Assembly (NCBI GenBank): GCA_945890735.1
Contig: CAMDCZ010000006.1
Location: forward strand, 1-64,000
DNA length: 64,000 bases
Reading direction: 5' to 3'
Origin: Bordetella parapertussis
GTDB lineage: Bacteria > Pseudomonadota > Gammaproteobacteria > Burkholderiales > Burkholderiaceae_C
Shown: positions 51,327-63,619 of the stretch, piece after piece
Layout: each line of letters starts with the position of its first letter
Numbering within the stretch: position 1 is the first letter of the stretch
Notes under the pieces: generated by a model
Database searches by the model: none
Told to the model about the DNA's origin: nothing
The model's input: only the letters and a program-made list of their open reading frames with translations
Position numbers and translations under genes: made by a program

Positions 51327-52756
51327 GGCCTGACCACCTGAAGCTTGGGTTTTGCTGCAACTTGCTTGACACCACTCAATTTGCCTGGCAACTGGCCGAT
51401 GGTGCCTGCACCCATGCACATCACCACATCACCATCTTGCGTGTTGCTTCGCACGATGTCTTCGAGTTGCGCTAAATCTTGGGCAAACACCAATGCCTGT
51501 TGTCCCGCCACACGCAGCGCATGCGCCAAGGCTCGGCCATCGGCTGCCGCGATCGGTTCTTCACCGGCTGCATACACTTCGGTCAACCACACCACGTCTG
51601 CATCTCGCATGACACGCACGAAATCTTCAAAGCAATCCCGTGTTCGTGTGTATCTGTGTGGTTGAAATGCCAGCACCAATCGCCTGCCTGGAAAAGCACC
51701 TCGTGCGGCTGACAAAGTCGCCGCCAATTCAACAGGGTGGTGTCCATAGTCTTCAATCAAGGTGTAGTGGCCGCCATCAGCAGCCAAGTGTTCGCCATGA
51801 CTTTGAAACCGCCTGCCAACCCCCTTGAAATCGGCCAAGGCTTGCACCACCGCTTCGTCAGGCACATTGAGTTCCACGGCCACTGAAATGGCTGCCAAAG
51901 CGTTGCGCACATTGTGAATCCCCGGCAAGTTCAATTGGATGTGCAGGTCTGGCAAGGTGATGCCGTTGCTGCGGGACACCCGAAATTGCATTTGCGAACC
52001 GACTGCCTTGACATCCAAGGCCCTGACCTGTGCGCCAGCAGATAAACCATAGCTGGTGATCGGACGAGACACTTCGGCAAACATGCCTGCCAGCACCGGA
52101 TCGTCTGCGCACAACACAGCCGCCCCATAAAAAGGCATGCGGTGCAAGAACTCTATGAACGCGGACTTCAGGCGGTTGAAGTCATGACCGTAGGTTTCCA
52201 TGTGGTCGGCATCGATGTTGGTGACCACCGACATGATGGGATTCAAGTTCAGAAAGGATGCATCGGACTCATCCGCTTCCACCACGATGTATTCACCCGA
52301 GCCCAACTTGGCATTGGCACCCGCACTGATCAATCGACCACCAATGACAAATGTCGGGTCCAACCCGGCTTGCGCCAAAACGCTTGCGACCAAACTCGTG
52401 GTGGTGGTCTTGCCATGGGTGCCCGCAATGGCAATGCCTTGCTTGAGTCGCATGAGTTCAGCCAGCATCACGGCCCTGGGCACCACGGGCACCCATTTTT
52501 CATGCGCCGCCACCACCTCTGGGTTGTCGGGTTTGACCGCGGTGGAAGTCACCACAGCACCTGCACCCGCGATGTGGGATGCGCTGTGTCCCACATGGGT
52601 GTGGATGCCCATGGCTTGCAAGCGCCTCAACACGGGGCTGTCAGCCATGTCTGAGCCTGACACGGTGTAGCCCAGGTTATGCAATATTTCCGCGATGCCG
52701 CTCATGCCCGCGCCACCGATACCGACAAAATGCACATGGCGAATGGCATGTTTCAT
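51323..52756 (-). CDS. murC: UDP-N-acetylmuramate-L-alanine ligase
   Basis: This 477-residue ligase adds L-Ala to UDP-MurNAc. It starts [25 protein letters not shown] (nucleotide-sugar binding) and has the ATP loop [14 protein letters not shown] and the [14 protein letters not shown] motif in the C-terminal domain. Both ends overlap neighbours (murG and ddlB) by ATGA. Confidence 0.98.
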   Translation of the reverse strand: MKHAIRHVHFVGIGGAGMSGIAEILHNLGYTVSGSDMADSPVLRRLQAMGIHTHVGHSASHIAGAGAVVTSTAVKPDNPEVVAAHEKWVPVVPRAVMLAELMRLKQGIAIAGTHGKTTTTSLVASVLAQAGLDPTFVIGGRLISAGANAKLGSGEYIVVEADESDASFLNLNPIMSVVTNIDADHMETYGHDFNRLKSAFIEFLHRMPFYGAAVLCADDPVLAGMFAEVSRPITSYGLSAGAQVRALDVKAVGSQMQFRVSRSNGITLPDLHIQLNLPGIHNVRNALAAISVAVELNVPDEAVVQALADFKGVGRRFQSHGEHLAADGGHYTLIEDYGHHPVELAATLSAARGAFPGRRLVLAFQPHRYTRTRDCFEDFVRVMRDADVVWLTEVYAAGEEPIAAADGRALAHALRVAGQQALVFAQDLAQLEDIVRSNTQDGDVVMCMGAGTIGQLPGKLSGVKQVAAKPKLQVVRP

Positions 52757-53820
52757 GCGGTTAACTCCTCACACGCAACGGCCATGTCTTGTGCCGCATG
52801 GGTCTTGCGCAACGCATACGCTTTGTTGGCGGCTTGTTCCAGCTTGTCCCTGTCAAGGTGGGCAATGAAGTGCGCCAAGGCTGCGTCAGTCAACGCTGTC
52901 TGCGGCATCAACCAGGCTGCGTCTTGGGAAGCCAAAAACTGGGCGTTGGCGGTTTGATGGTCATCGACTGCATGGGGAAAGGGCACCATCAAAGCAGGCA
53001 CACCAATCGCCGCCAATTCGCTCACCGTGCTGGCACCGGCCCTGCAAATCACCAAGTCGGCTTGTGCAAATGCCGTGGCTGTGTCGTCGATGAAGGGCAC
53101 CAAGTTGGCCGCGACATTTGCATTGGCATAGTGTGTTTTCAAGGCTTCCAGATGCTTGGCGCCGCCTTGGTGAACCACCTCAGGGCGTTGTGGCAGCGGC
53201 AGCAAGGCCAGGGCTTTCGGCACGACCTCATTGAGTATTTGCGCACCCAAACTGCCACCCACCACCACGATGCGCAGCGGTCCGCTTCTGTGTGCAAAGC
53301 GCTCAGAAGGCGGGGGGAAGGCCGTGAATGCTTGCCGCAAAGGGTTGCCCACCCAACGGGTTTTCGGCAACACGTCGGGGAAGTTGCTCATCACCCGATC
53401 GGCCAAAGACGCCAAAATTTTGTTGGCTGTGCCTGCAACCGCATTTTGTTCATGCAGCACCAAAGGCTTGCCACACAACACGCCCATCATGGCGCCCGGA
53501 AAGGTGATGTAGCCGCCAAAACCCACCAGCACATCCGGTTTGATGCGCCGGATGATCTGCAGGCTTTGCCAAAAAGCCTGCAACAAGCGCATCGGCAACC
53601 ACACCCAATTCAGCACGGCTTTGCCGCGCACGCCGCCAAACTGAACCGCTTCAAAGGGAAATCCTTGGGCAGGCACCAGTTGGCTCTCCATGCTGGGTGC
53701 GGGCACCCCCAACCAATGTACTTGCCAACCTTGTTCGCGCAGCAGTTCGGCCAATGCCAAGCCCGGAAAGATATGGCCGCCTGTGCCGCCTGCCATCACC
53801 AACGCCGTTCGCTTGGTCAT
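52753..53820 (-). CDS. murG: UDP-GlcNAc:undecaprenyl-PP-MurNAc-pentapeptide GlcNAc transferase
   Basis: This 355-residue GT-B enzyme converts lipid I to lipid II on the inner face of the membrane. It has [20 protein letters not shown] (donor loop 1), [17 protein letters not shown] and [34 protein letters not shown], all typical, the last being the UDP-GlcNAc site. It overlaps ftsW and murC by 4 nt on each side. Confidence 0.98.
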   Translation of the reverse strand: MTKRTALVMAGGTGGHIFPGLALAELLREQGWQVHWLGVPAPSMESQLVPAQGFPFEAVQFGGVRGKAVLNWVWLPMRLLQAFWQSLQIIRRIKPDVLVGFGGYITFPGAMMGVLCGKPLVLHEQNAVAGTANKILASLADRVMSNFPDVLPKTRWVGNPLRQAFTAFPPPSERFAHRSGPLRIVVVGGSLGAQILNEVVPKALALLPLPQRPEVVHQGGAKHLEALKTHYANANVAANLVPFIDDTATAFAQADLVICRAGASTVSELAAIGVPALMVPFPHAVDDHQTANAQFLASQDAAWLMPQTALTDAALAHFIAHLDRDKLEQAANKAYALRKTHAAQDMAVACEELTA

Positions 53821-55085
53821 ACACGACCTCCATGCATGAGCAAACGGTTTTCATGGTCAACCCTGAGCACAATGGCCAGTGCGATCAGGTTGAGCAAGAT
53901 CGCCGAGCCGCCATAACTCATCAGTGGCAATGTCAGACCCTTGGTGGGCAACGCGCCCAAATTCACGCCCATGTTGATGAAGGCTTGAAAGCCCATCCAT
54001 ATGCCCACACCTTGCGCCACCAGTCCGGCAAACACGCGGTCCATGGCAATGGCTTGCCTGCCAATGAACATGATGCGACGAGTGAGCCACATGAACACAC
54101 CAATCACGATGACGACACCGACCAAACCAAACTCTTCACCAATGACCGCCAGCAGGAAGTCGGTGTGTGCTTCTGGCAGCCAATGAAGCTTTTCGACACT
54201 GCCACCCAAACCGACGCCAAAAATTTCGCCACGGCCGAAAGCAATCAAGGAGTGTGACAGTTGAAATCCTTTGCCCAGGGCGTGTTCTGCACCAAAGGGG
54301 TCGAGGTAGGCAAAAATCCGTTCGCGCCGCCATGGTGAGAGCGCGATCATCAAACCGAATGCCACCACCAAAATTCCGGCCATCAGCAAGAACATCCTTG
54401 CATTGACACCACCTAAAAACAAAATGCCCATGGCGATGACTGCGATGACCAAAAAGGCGCCCATGTCGGGTTCGGCCAGCAGCAGGGAACCGACGATGCC
54501 AATGGCGATTCCCATCGGTGTGACGGCCTTGAAGAACTTTTCCTTCACATCCATTTTCCGGACCATATAGTCGGCCGCATACAGCAGGGTTCCGAGTTTG
54601 GCCAATTCAGATGGCTGGAAATTCATCACCCCAAAACTGATCCAGCGCCTGGCACCATTGACACTCTTGCCAATGAAAGGCAGCAACACCACAATCAGCA
54701 ACACGATGGAGGCAATGAATACCCATGGCGCGACCTTCTCCCAGGTGTCCATGGAGACCTGAAAAACCAACAAGGCAGCAATGAAAGCAATGCCCAACGA
54801 AAAAGTGTGTCTGATCAGGTAGTGGGCTTGCGACAAGCCACTGTTTTGCGCATTGTCATTGAGGGCAATGGATGCGGAGTAAACCATCACCAGTCCCCAC
54901 ATCAAGAGCCCCGCGATCGCCCATATCAATGCTTGGTCAAATCCCTTCACGCTACCGGGTGCAGCACCCGTGCTGGTGAATTCATGTCCGTGCAAACGAA
55001 CCGGCAACGCATCCATGCTGTCCTTGGGTTGACCGCCCAGCCATTTGCTGATGCGCCCTCCCCAGCCAAGGGATGTAGTGCTCAT
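53817..55085 (-). CDS. ftsW: septal SEDS glycosyltransferase FtsW
   Basis: This 422-residue SEDS protein has about ten membrane helices. It polymerises lipid II at the septum together with Fts[38 protein letters not shown] and the late [20 protein letters not shown] block match FtsW. The first 50 residues are a cytoplasmic extension. It overlaps murD and murG by 4 nt each. Confidence 0.97.
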   Translation of the reverse strand: MSTTSLGWGGRISKWLGGQPKDSMDALPVRLHGHEFTSTGAAPGSVKGFDQALIWAIAGLLMWGLVMVYSASIALNDNAQNSGLSQAHYLIRHTFSLGIAFIAALLVFQVSMDTWEKVAPWVFIASIVLLIVVLLPFIGKSVNGARRWISFGVMNFQPSELAKLGTLLYAADYMVRKMDVKEKFFKAVTPMGIAIGIVGSLLLAEPDMGAFLVIAVIAMGILFLGGVNARMFLLMAGILVVAFGLMIALSPWRRERIFAYLDPFGAEHALGKGFQLSHSLIAFGRGEIFGVGLGGSVEKLHWLPEAHTDFLLAVIGEEFGLVGVVIVIGVFMWLTRRIMFIGRQAIAMDRVFAGLVAQGVGIWMGFQAFINMGVNLGALPTKGLTLPLMSYGGSAILLNLIALAIVLRVDHENRLLMHGGRV

Positions 55086-56578
55086 GCGTTGCCCTCCCCA
55101 TGGGCCAATTCGGTGACCGCTTCAACAAATGCACCAGCCCGTGCCACATAGTTGGCATACATGTCCAAGCTGGCACATGCAGGCGACAACAGCACCAGGT
55201 CGCCCGCACGGGCAGCTTGTGTGGCGATGCGCACGGCCTGCTGCATGTCCGTCGCCATGTGTTGCTCGACCCCGTTGATGCGCAACGTCTCACCCACTTG
55301 TGCGGCGTCTCGGCCCATCAAGACCACGGCGCGCGCATGCCGCGCCACGGGTTCAATCAGCGGTGAGAAGTCTTGGCCCTTGCCTTCACCACCCAAAATC
55401 ACGACCAACTGTCGATCCATGCCCAAGCTGTTGATGGCCGCGACCGTGGCACCCACGTTGGTCCCTTTGCTGTCATCGACATATTCGATGTCATTGACAA
55501 TCGCCACCGAAGACAAACGGTGTGGCTCGCCAGGGTACTCACGCAATCCATGCAGCAAGGGCGCCAATCCTGTGCTGCAAGTGCTGGCCAGTGCCAATGC
55601 CGCCAATGCATTGAGTGCATTGTGTTGACCCCTGATGCGCAAGGCATCCGCAGGCATCAAACGCTGCAGATGCAAGGGCTCATCGCTCGGTTTGGCGCGT
55701 TTGCTCACGGGCTCTTCCGATGGCGCAGCCCGAACCAGCCAGGTCATGCCGTTGATGGTCGACAAACCAAAGTCACCCGCTGTCTGGGGTTCATCCGGGC
55801 CGAAACCGATCCGCGGCCTGGGCACGGCTTTTTTGTCTGAGCTGTCTTGCGGCCACCAGGCCATCACGGCTGGATCGTGCTTTGGCAACACGCCCACACC
55901 ATGCTTGCCCCAAACGTTTGCCTTGGCCTGTGCGTATGCCGCCATGTCAGTGTGCCAATCCAAATGGTCTTGGGTGATGTTGAGCAGGCATGCGGCCGTG
56001 GGCTCAAAGTCAGTCACCTCATCCAATTGAAAACTTGACAACTCCAACACCCAAACTTGGGGCAGCTGGGCCCAACGTGTGCGCAATGTGTCGAGCAAGG
56101 TCGGTCCAATATTGCCTGCGACGGCCACATCCTTGCCGGCCCTCTCCAGCAACAAACCGGTCAGGCGAGTCACCGTGGTTTTGCCGTTGGTGCCAGTGAT
56201 CGCCAACACCTGTGGTTGGTAGGCTGGGTCGGAGGACTTCAATTGCACCAACGCATGGGCAAACAGGCTGAGTTCGGTGCCAACCCAAATGCCTTGTGCC
56301 TTGGCAGCTTGCCATACCGGCGCCACCTCGGCAGGGCTCAGACCTGGACTCTTGAAGACGCCGTGCACCGGCTGGCCTGCCAACAAAGTGTCATCCATTG
56401 CTTGTGACTTGAAGGTCACGGGCAAACCTTCATCCTGCAAGATCTGCCAACCGGGCGGATTCGCGCGCGTGTCCACCACCGTGACCTCAGCCCCCTGCCA
56501 GGCACACCAACGGGCCATGGCCAAGCCGGAGTCTCCCAGACCCAGGATCAGCATGTGATGGCCCTTGAACATGTTCAT
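55082..56578 (-). CDS. murD: UDP-N-acetylmuramoylalanine-D-glutamate ligase
   Basis: This 498-residue ligase adds D-Glu. It has [20 protein letters not shown] at the N-terminus, the ATP loop [29 protein letters not shown] and the C-terminal [15 protein letters not shown]. It is slightly longer than E. coli MurD (438), with an inserted stretch near residue 320 (rich in Glu, Pro and Lys). The ATG at 56578 lies 2 nt from the mraY stop; a second ATG at 56572 is possible. Confidence 0.97.
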   Translation of the reverse strand: MNMFKGHHMLILGLGDSGLAMARWCAWQGAEVTVVDTRANPPGWQILQDEGLPVTFKSQAMDDTLLAGQPVHGVFKSPGLSPAEVAPVWQAAKAQGIWVGTELSLFAHALVQLKSSDPAYQPQVLAITGTNGKTTVTRLTGLLLERAGKDVAVAGNIGPTLLDTLRTRWAQLPQVWVLELSSFQLDEVTDFEPTAACLLNITQDHLDWHTDMAAYAQAKANVWGKHGVGVLPKHDPAVMAWWPQDSSDKKAVPRPRIGFGPDEPQTAGDFGLSTINGMTWLVRAAPSEEPVSKRAKPSDEPLHLQRLMPADALRIRGQHNALNALAALALASTCSTGLAPLLHGLREYPGEPHRLSSVAIVNDIEYVDDSKGTNVGATVAAINSLGMDRQLVVILGGEGKGQDFSPLIEPVARHARAVVLMGRDAAQVGETLRINGVEQHMATDMQQAVRIATQAARAGDLVLLSPACASLDMYANYVARAGAFVEAVTELAHGEGNA

Positions 56579-56580
56579 GG

Positions 56581-57759
56581 TTAACGCAGCTTCAAGGTGG
56601 ACAAGCCCACCAAACACAACAGCATGGTGATGATCCAAAACCGAACCACGACCTGGGTTTCTTTCCATCCCGACTTTTCGAAGTGATGGTGCAAAGGCGC
56701 CATTTTGAAAATGCGCCTGCCCACACCGAATTTGCGTTTGGTGTATTTGAAATAGGTCACTTGCAACATGACCGACAAAGCTTCAGCCACAAAGATGCCA
56801 CCCATGATCGCCAACACGATTTCTTGTCGAACAATCACCGCAATCGTTCCCAATGCCGCACCCAAGCCCAAGGCACCGACATCCCCCATGAAGACTTGTG
56901 CGGGATGGGTGTTGAACCACAAGAAAGCCAAGCCTGCGCCCGCTATCGCCGCACAAAACACCACCAACTCACCGGCACCGGGGATGTGTGGCAAAAACAG
57001 GTATTTGGAGTAAAGCGCGCTGCCGGCGGCATAAGCGAAGATGCCCAGCGCAGAGCCCACCATCACAACCGGCATGATGGCCAAGCCATCGAGGCCATCG
57101 GTCAGGTTCACCGCGTTGCTCGACCCCACGATCACCAGGTATGTCAGCATGACAAAGCCAAACACACCCAAGGGATAGCTGATTTCCTTGAAAAATGGCA
57201 CGAGCAAACCGGCTTTGGGCGGCAAACTGACATCAAAGCCTGATCGAATCCAGCTGATGAACAGTTCCAGCACACGCATGTTGCTGACCTCTGAAATACT
57301 GAACACCAAGTACAACGCTGCCACCAAGCCAATCAGCGATTGCCACAGGTATTTCTCCCTCGACGCCATGCCTTCGGGGTCTTTGTTCACCACTTTGCGC
57401 CAATCGTCTACCCAACCGATGGCACCAAAGCCCAGGGTCACCAGCAACACAATCCAGACGAATCGGTTGGATAAATCCACCCACAGCAAGGTTGAAAATG
57501 CGATCGACAACAAGATCAGCACACCGCCCATGGTTGGCGTGCCCGACTTGCTCAAGTGGGCTTCAACACCATAACCACGAATAGGTTGTCCGATTTTCAG
57601 TGAAACCAGCTTGCGAATGACCATCGGTCCGGCTACCAAGCCGATCAACAATGCGGTCATGGCAGCCATGACTGCTCGGAATGTCAGGTATTGAAACACC
57701 CTGAGAAACCCGTAGTCAGGTGACAAGCTTTGCAACCAATGTGCCAGGCTCAGCAGCAT
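56581..57759 (-). CDS. mraY: phospho-N-acetylmuramoyl-pentapeptide transferase
   Basis: This 392-residue polytopic enzyme makes lipid I. It has [14 protein letters not shown], the DDWRKV Asp pair near residue 117, [13 protein letters not shown] (catalytic Asp) and [21 protein letters not shown] near the C-terminus, all conserved in MraY. Its start overlaps the murF end by 10 nt. Confidence 0.98.
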   Translation of the reverse strand: MLLSLAHWLQSLSPDYGFLRVFQYLTFRAVMAAMTALLIGLVAGPMVIRKLVSLKIGQPIRGYGVEAHLSKSGTPTMGGVLILLSIAFSTLLWVDLSNRFVWIVLLVTLGFGAIGWVDDWRKVVNKDPEGMASREKYLWQSLIGLVAALYLVFSISEVSNMRVLELFISWIRSGFDVSLPPKAGLLVPFFKEISYPLGVFGFVMLTYLVIVGSSNAVNLTDGLDGLAIMPVVMVGSALGIFAYAAGSALYSKYLFLPHIPGAGELVVFCAAIAGAGLAFLWFNTHPAQVFMGDVGALGLGAALGTIAVIVRQEIVLAIMGGIFVAEALSVMLQVTYFKYTKRKFGVGRRIFKMAPLHHHFEKSGWKETQVVVRFWIITMLLCLVGLSTLKLR

Positions 57760-59165
57760 GTGGACTCCTTGGCTGTGTTGGTCAGGCTAGCGGCTTGCGC
57801 GGCCAACAGTCCTTGAACCAGTCGTTCCATGCGCATGAATCGAGAGCCTTTGACCAGCACGGTGGCGACCTGGGGTAATAGTTGCGTCACCATGTGTTGT
57901 ATGTCTTCCATGTGGTTGCCATGTTGTGCGCTTGGAAAAGCTTTGGCGCTGTGCTGACTGAGTTCACCCAGGGTGAACAAATGCTCAATCCCTGATTGCA
58001 GGGCGTATTGACCGACTTCATGGTGGAACAGCGGCCCTTGCTCACCGACTTCACCCATGTCGCCCAAGACCAACAGGCGTGGCCCTGGTGACATGGCCAA
58101 TACATCAATGGCTGCGCGAACCGAATCGGGGTTGGCGTTGTAGGTGTCATCGATCACAGTGATGCGGTGTCCCGCCCATTGGATCGGCCACGCCCGGGAT
58201 CTGCCTGCCACGGCTTGAAATTGGGACAAGCCTGCTTGTATCGCTGGCAAAGGCACACCTGCAGCCAGCGCAGCTGCACAAGCCGCCAATGCGTTGTGCA
58301 CATTGTGTTGACCGGCTACGGCCAGTTGCGTCTGCACCAAACCCTGCGGGGTCTGAATCTTCAATGCCCAAGCCATGCCTTGCCACGTGGCTGATACCGC
58401 GTGCACGGCTGCACGGCTGTCACCAAAATCCATGACCTGTCGTGGTGCAGCCAAGTCCCGCCAGACAGCTTGGTGGCTGTCAGTGCTGGGGAAAACCGCC
58501 ACACCCTGAGCCGACAAAGCCGTCAAGACCATGCCGTTTTCCACTGCGACGGCCTCCACGGACTGCATGAATTCCTGGTGCTCACGTTGGGCGTTGTTCA
58601 CCACGGCCACCGTCGGCGCCGCCCAGTTGGCGAGTTGTGCGATTTCACCTGGGTGGTTCATGCCCAACTCGAGCACCGCGATTTGGTGATGCGCGCGCAA
58701 CCGGAGCAAGGTCAATGGCACGCCAATCTCATTGTTGAAATTGCCTTGGGTGGCCAAGGCATGCTCGCCCTGCCAGGCTTGCAAGATGCTGGCGATCATT
58801 TGGGTGACCGTGGTTTTGCCGTTGCTGCCTGTGACCGCGATGACGGGCAAGCGGAATTGGTTTCGCCACGCCTTGGCCAATTGCGCCAAGGCTGCCTTGG
58901 TGTCTTGCACTTGCAAGCCCATCAATCCCGCTGCTGCCAATCCGTGACACGCCATCGCCACCGTCACGCCATGTGCCGTCAGTTGAGACAAAAAATCATG
59001 CCCATCAAACCGCTCTCCTTGGAGCGCCACAAACACATCGCCTGGCAGCAAGGTGCGTGAATCGGTGTGCACCCGCATCACCAGGGCGGCGGGATCACCC
59101 ACCAATTGACTGCCCGGCAACCAGTCATGCATTTGTTGCAAGGTCAATGACATGGGCAGGGTCAT
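57750..59165 (-). CDS. murF: UDP-N-acetylmuramoyl-tripeptide-D-alanyl-D-alanine ligase
   Basis: This 471-residue ligase adds D-Ala-D-Ala to complete the pentapeptide. It has the ATP loop [30 protein letters not shown] and the [18 protein letters not shown] block. The ATG at 59165 overlaps the murE stop by 4 nt; an in-frame ATG 12 nt inside is an alternative. The C-terminal end has a short Ala-rich tail ([11 protein letters not shown]). Confidence 0.97.
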   Translation of the reverse strand: MTLPMSLTLQQMHDWLPGSQLVGDPAALVMRVHTDSRTLLPGDVFVALQGERFDGHDFLSQLTAHGVTVAMACHGLAAAGLMGLQVQDTKAALAQLAKAWRNQFRLPVIAVTGSNGKTTVTQMIASILQAWQGEHALATQGNFNNEIGVPLTLLRLRAHHQIAVLELGMNHPGEIAQLANWAAPTVAVVNNAQREHQEFMQSVEAVAVENGMVLTALSAQGVAVFPSTDSHQAVWRDLAAPRQVMDFGDSRAAVHAVSATWQGMAWALKIQTPQGLVQTQLAVAGQHNVHNALAACAAALAAGVPLPAIQAGLSQFQAVAGRSRAWPIQWAGHRITVIDDTYNANPDSVRAAIDVLAMSPGPRLLVLGDMGEVGEQGPLFHHEVGQYALQSGIEHLFTLGELSQHSAKAFPSAQHGNHMEDIQHMVTQLLPQVATVLVKGSRFMRMERLVQGLLAAQAASLTNTAKESTCC

Positions 59166-60655
59166 GCGCGCCCCCATTGATGCAATGCCAATGCCGCATG
59201 GTCAACATCGCTGAAGCCATGTTTGACACCTTGGATTTCTTGGTAGGTTTCATGGCCCTTGCCTGCAATCAGCACCACATCTTGCGCGCGGGCCTGAGAC
59301 ACCATCCGGGCTATGGCCTTGGCACGATCGGGCTCTTGAACCACTTGATGAGGCTGCTGCAGCCCGGCGCACATCTGCGCGAGGATGTCTGCTGGGTCTT
59401 CGGCGCGCGGGTTGTCGCTGGTCAGACACACCTGATCTGCATATTGCTCGGCCATGCGAGCCATGGGAGCACGTTTGGTGCTGTCTCGGTTGCCCCCGCA
59501 ACCCAAGACACACACCAGCCGGCCTGCACGCGTGGACACCCATGGGCGCAAGGCCTGCAAGGCATGTTGCACCGCATCGGGTGTGTGGGCGTAATCCACC
59601 ACCACCGCAGGTTGGTGGTGGCCACCCAAACGCTGCATGCGACCCGGCACAGCTTGCAGCCCCTGGCAAGCTTGTGCTGCTTGGGCCAGGGAATAACCCA
59701 AGTCACGCAAGGTGGCGATGACGCCAAGCATGTTCATGACATTGAATTCACCAATGGCGTCGATCTGAACCGGCTGAACGTCTGACCCTTCAACCACATC
59801 AAACAACATGCCCTGCGGATGCGTTTGAATGTGTCGAGCAACCAAATGGGCGTCGCCATGCATGGACAAGGTCCACACCTTGCAATGTCCGAGCTGCTGT
59901 AAATGCGAAACCAAGTCTGGGCCCTTGGCATCATCAACATTGACCACGGCTGATTGCAAACCAGGCCACTCAAACAGGCTTTGTTTGGCTTGCCAATAGG
60001 CTGCCATGCTCTCGTGGTAATCGAGGTGGTCTTGGGAAAAGTTAGTGAATATCGCCGTGCGCAACTGGACACCATTCAACCGGTGTTCTTCGATGCCAAT
60101 GGAGGAAGCCTCGATGGCACATGCTTTCACACCCTGCCCCACCCATTCATGCAACTGCGCGTGCAATGCCAGCGGATCGGGGGTGGTCAGGCCTGTGCTT
60201 TGCATGCGTCCTGGCTCACCCAAGCCCAGTGTGCCCACCAGCGTGCAGCGCTCACCCAGCTTGGTCAAGGCCTGCGCCAGCCACCAAGCGGTACTTGTTT
60301 TCCCATTGGTGCCGGTCACCGCCAGCATGTGAAGCTTTCGGCTGGGGTGCGCATGGTAAGCATCTGCAATCGCACCACTGACTGCCTTGAGTTGGTCCAC
60401 ACAGCCAATCGGCGCGTCATGCAAGGCCAAGTCATTGACCGCCTCAAACGCCTCGATGCCTTGCGCCTCAACCAAGCAAGCGCTTGCACCTTGCTGCAAG
60501 GCCTGCACGACATGCTGTCTGGCGTCTGCAGACTGCCCCACCCATGCCAAAAACCCATCGCCTGATCGAACTTTTCGACTGTCAGCATGCAGTTGCCCGT
60601 GCACCCGTGCACGCAACCACAGTGCGGCTTGCTCAGGCGTTTGCAAGTGGTGCAT
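59162..60655 (-). CDS. murE: UDP-N-acetylmuramoyl-tripeptide synthetase (meso-DAP adding)
   Basis: This 497-residue ligase adds the third amino acid. The ATP loop AVTGTNGKTSTAWWLAQ is near residue 115. The substrate motif reads SDNPRAEDP, the DNPR form typical of meso-diaminopimelate-specific MurE. The ATG shares one base with the ftsI stop (TGATG). It overlaps murF by ATGA at the other end. Confidence 0.97.
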   Translation of the reverse strand: MHHLQTPEQAALWLRARVHGQLHADSRKVRSGDGFLAWVGQSADARQHVVQALQQGASACLVEAQGIEAFEAVNDLALHDAPIGCVDQLKAVSGAIADAYHAHPSRKLHMLAVTGTNGKTSTAWWLAQALTKLGERCTLVGTLGLGEPGRMQSTGLTTPDPLALHAQLHEWVGQGVKACAIEASSIGIEEHRLNGVQLRTAIFTNFSQDHLDYHESMAAYWQAKQSLFEWPGLQSAVVNVDDAKGPDLVSHLQQLGHCKVWTLSMHGDAHLVARHIQTHPQGMLFDVVEGSDVQPVQIDAIGEFNVMNMLGVIATLRDLGYSLAQAAQACQGLQAVPGRMQRLGGHHQPAVVVDYAHTPDAVQHALQALRPWVSTRAGRLVCVLGCGGNRDSTKRAPMARMAEQYADQVCLTSDNPRAEDPADILAQMCAGLQQPHQVVQEPDRAKAIARMVSQARAQDVVLIAGKGHETYQEIQGVKHGFSDVDHAALALHQWGRA

Positions 60656-62391
60656 CAAAACGACTCCGCTTCTGCCTTGGCCACCACCTGTGGCTTGACT
60701 GCCATGTCAGGTTGCACTTCCAACATGCGCAAGGTTTGTTGCACGGTTTGGCTGAACACGGGTGCAGCCACGTCACCGCCAAAATAACGACCGGCTGTTG
60801 GCTCGTCAATCATCACAGCCACCACAATGCGCGGATTTTCAATCGGCGCCATGCCCACAAAAAACCCTCTGTACTTTTTATTGGCGTAGCTTTTGCCATC
60901 GAGCTTGTGTGCTGTGCCTGTTTTCCCGCCGACTGAATAGCCCATGGTTTGCGCCTTGAGTGCGGTTCCACCAGGTCCAGTGACCATGTGCAACATGTGT
61001 CGAACCGCGGCTGCGTTGCCAGGGCTAATGACACGCACGCCAGAGGGCGGGTCTTGGCGTTTCACCAAACTCACCGCGGCGACTTCGCCATCCCGCGCAA
61101 ACACGGTGTAGGCCTGCGCCAGTTGGAACAAACTGGTTGACAGGCCGTAGCCATAACTCATGGTGGCTTGCTCCATGGGTCGCCATGTTTTGTAGGCACG
61201 CAATCGTCCTGCGACCGCGCCAGGAAAGGGCACCTGTGGCTTTTGGCCAAAGCCAACCTGTGTGTACATCTCCCACATGTCCTTGGCGGGCATGCGCATG
61301 GCTATCTTGACCGTACCGACATTGCTTGATTTTTGGATGACTTCATTCACACTCAGCATGCCATGCGGATGGGTATCGGTGACCGTCATGCCATACATGT
61401 TCAACTTGCCCGGGGCCGTGTCAATCATGGTCTCTGGTTTGATCACACCCTTTTCCATGGCCAAGGCCACCACAAACGGCTTCATGGTCGAGCCTGGCTC
61501 AAAGGTGTCGGTCAAAGCCCGATTGCGCAATTGACCGCCAGTCAGGTTGCTTCTTTTGTCTGGGCTGTAGCTTGGGTAATTGGCCAACGCCAACACATCG
61601 CCGCTTTGGGCATCCAACACCACCACACTGCCAGCCACAGCACGGTTGTCCAGTACGGCTTCGCGTAAACGTTGGTAAGCAAAGTACTGGACTTTGCTGT
61701 CGATGCTCAACTGCAGGTCACGGCCCTCCTCGGGGGGGATCATGTCGCCAATGCCTTCGACCACTTGGCCTTGTCCATTTTTGATGACCCGCCTGGATCC
61801 GCTTTTGCCGCCGAGGTGTGAATTGAAGGTCAATTCAACCCCTTCTTGTCCGATGTTTTCAATGTTGGTGAAACCGACGATGTGTGCGGCAGCCTCACCC
61901 TGCGGGTACATGCGCTTGTATTCCATGCGTGTGTAGACACCATGGATACCGAGTTCTTTGACTTTTTTGCCAGTGGCCATGTCAATTTGACGCTTGAGCC
62001 AGACGAAATTTTTCTTGGGGTTTTTGACTTTGCGTTCAAGCTCGGCATAGGGCATCTCCAGCAACTCTGCCAGTTTTTTGAGCTTGCTGACATCCAAGTT
62101 CATTTCCTCTGGACTGGCCCAAATGCTGGGCATGGGCACACTGGACGCCAAGATCAAGCCATGGCGGTCCAGCACCCGCCCCCGGTTGGCAGGGATTTCC
62201 AAATTTCGCTCGAACCGCACCGTTCCTTGTTTGCGAAAAAAGTCGTTGCCAATCACTTGCACGTAGGCGGCACGAAACACCAAGCCGATGAAGCCCAGCG
62301 CGATACACACCACGATGAACTGGCTTCGCCAGATGGGCGTGCGGCTGGCCAGCAAGGGGTTGTTGCCGTACTGCACACTGCGGCTGCTCAT
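60655..62391 (-). CDS. ftsI: septal peptidoglycan transpeptidase FtsI (PBP3)
   Basis: This 578-residue class B penicillin-binding protein crosslinks septal wall. One membrane helix (FIVVCIALGFIGLVFRAAYV) is followed by the pedestal domain, then the transpeptidase motifs: GSTMKPF (SxxK, active Ser), SSN with VGT, and KTGTAHK. The N-terminal RGRVLDRHG is typical of PBP3. It overlaps ftsL by ATGA and murE by TGATG. Confidence 0.97.
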   Translation of the reverse strand: MSSRSVQYGNNPLLASRTPIWRSQFIVVCIALGFIGLVFRAAYVQVIGNDFFRKQGTVRFERNLEIPANRGRVLDRHGLILASSVPMPSIWASPEEMNLDVSKLKKLAELLEMPYAELERKVKNPKKNFVWLKRQIDMATGKKVKELGIHGVYTRMEYKRMYPQGEAAAHIVGFTNIENIGQEGVELTFNSHLGGKSGSRRVIKNGQGQVVEGIGDMIPPEEGRDLQLSIDSKVQYFAYQRLREAVLDNRAVAGSVVVLDAQSGDVLALANYPSYSPDKRSNLTGGQLRNRALTDTFEPGSTMKPFVVALAMEKGVIKPETMIDTAPGKLNMYGMTVTDTHPHGMLSVNEVIQKSSNVGTVKIAMRMPAKDMWEMYTQVGFGQKPQVPFPGAVAGRLRAYKTWRPMEQATMSYGYGLSTSLFQLAQAYTVFARDGEVAAVSLVKRQDPPSGVRVISPGNAAAVRHMLHMVTGPGGTALKAQTMGYSVGGKTGTAHKLDGKSYANKKYRGFFVGMAPIENPRIVVAVMIDEPTAGRYFGGDVAAPVFSQTVQQTLRMLEVQPDMAVKPQVVAKAEAESF

Positions 62392-62690
62392 GGCTGCTCC
62401 TTGGCTGTGGCAGTACCCGCGAGTGCCTCATCAGGCGAAGCGTACTGGGTGATGGCTGGCGAGATGGTGCGCATTTGCAGTTGTTCACGCGCGAGTTTTT
62501 CCACCCTCAGCGGTGTCGCCTGCGCGCCGCGCTCGACATCGAGACGGTCATATTCGGTCTCCAGCCGTTGCGCTTGTGCTTTGGCTCGGTCAAGTTCGGT
62601 ATACAAGCGCCTGGATTCATATTGGGTTCTCACCAAATAGAGCGCGCTCAACATGACCGCCACCAGCAACAAAGCACTGATGCGGGTCAT
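62388..62690 (-). CDS. ftsL: cell division protein FtsL
   Basis: This 100-residue bitopic protein starts [21 protein letters not shown] (membrane helix), followed by a coiled coil of about 40 residues ([21 protein letters not shown]). It forms the FtsQLB complex. Identity rests on size, layout and its position between rsmH and ftsI; the sequence itself is weakly conserved. Both ends overlap neighbours by 4 nt. Confidence 0.9.
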   Translation of the reverse strand: MTRISALLLVAVMLSALYLVRTQYESRRLYTELDRAKAQAQRLETEYDRLDVERGAQATPLRVEKLAREQLQMRTISPAITQYASPDEALAGTATAKEQP

Positions 62691-63613
62691 GCGCTTTCTC
62701 CCACCGGCTGACGCTGTGCCACCCGCATGATCGCGCTGCGGCTGCGCGGATTGGCTTTGATTTCTTCATCGCTGGGCCGCTGTCTGCCCAAGGCATTGAG
62801 CGGCAATTGCGGTGCTTGTGCAAATGGCGTGCGCCGGTCATACACCTCACGCGAGTGTTTGGCGATGAACTGCTTGACCATGCGGTCTTCCAGCGAATGG
62901 AAACTGATCACCACCAAGCGTCCTCCGGGCTCAAGCACGTCCAAGCTCGCTGTGAGGGCTTGTTGCAATTCATCGAGCTCATGGTTGATGAAGATGCGAA
63001 AGGCTTGGAAGGTGCGGGTTGCAGGGTTTTGGCCTGCCTCGCGGGTTTTGACGACCTCGGCGACCAAGGCAGCCATGCCCAATGTGGTTGACGGCAATTG
63101 ACCCGCCTCGCGCCTGGCCACGATGGTTTTGGCAATGCCGTTGGCAAATCGCTCTTCACCATAGTCACGAATCACCTGCGCTATCTGGTCGACTTTTGCC
63201 TCTTCCAGCCACTCGTACACGCTTGGGCCTTGGCTTGTGTCCATGCGCATGTCCAGCGGGCCGTCCTGGCGGAACGAGAAGCCGCGATCGGGGTTGTCTA
63301 TTTGCGGGGAGCTCACTCCCAGGTCCATCAAGACGCCGGCGACGCTGTGGCGGGGCAGTTGGTTCAGGGCTGCGAACCCCTGGTGCCGAATCGTCAGGCG
63401 AGGGTCGTTGATGGTTTGTGCTGTCTGTATGGCTTGCGGGTCTTTGTCGAAGGCGATCAAGCGTCCCTTCGGACCGAGCTGCGCCAAGATGCGCTTTGCA
63501 TGCCCGCCGCGGCCAAAGGTTGTGTCGACATAAGTGGCTTCGGCCTGGACGCCCAGCGCCTCGACCGCCTCCTTCAACATGACGGTGGTGTGTGCCCATT
63601 CAGTCGTTGCCAT
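62687..63613 (-). CDS. rsmH: 16S rRNA m4C1402 methyltransferase
   Basis: This 308-residue SAM enzyme methylates N4 of C1402 in 16S rRNA. It has [14 protein letters not shown] at the start, [16 protein letters not shown] (SAM loop), the [12 protein letters not shown] block and [15 protein letters not shown]. It lies directly after mraZ, as in nearly all dcw clusters. Confidence 0.97.
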   Translation of the reverse strand: MATTEWAHTTVMLKEAVEALGVQAEATYVDTTFGRGGHAKRILAQLGPKGRLIAFDKDPQAIQTAQTINDPRLTIRHQGFAALNQLPRHSVAGVLMDLGVSSPQIDNPDRGFSFRQDGPLDMRMDTSQGPSVYEWLEEAKVDQIAQVIRDYGEERFANGIAKTIVARREAGQLPSTTLGMAALVAEVVKTREAGQNPATRTFQAFRIFINHELDELQQALTASLDVLEPGGRLVVISFHSLEDRMVKQFIAKHSREVYDRRTPFAQAPQLPLNALGRQRPSDEEIKANPRSRSAIMRVAQRQPVGESA

Positions 63614-63619
63614 TCCACG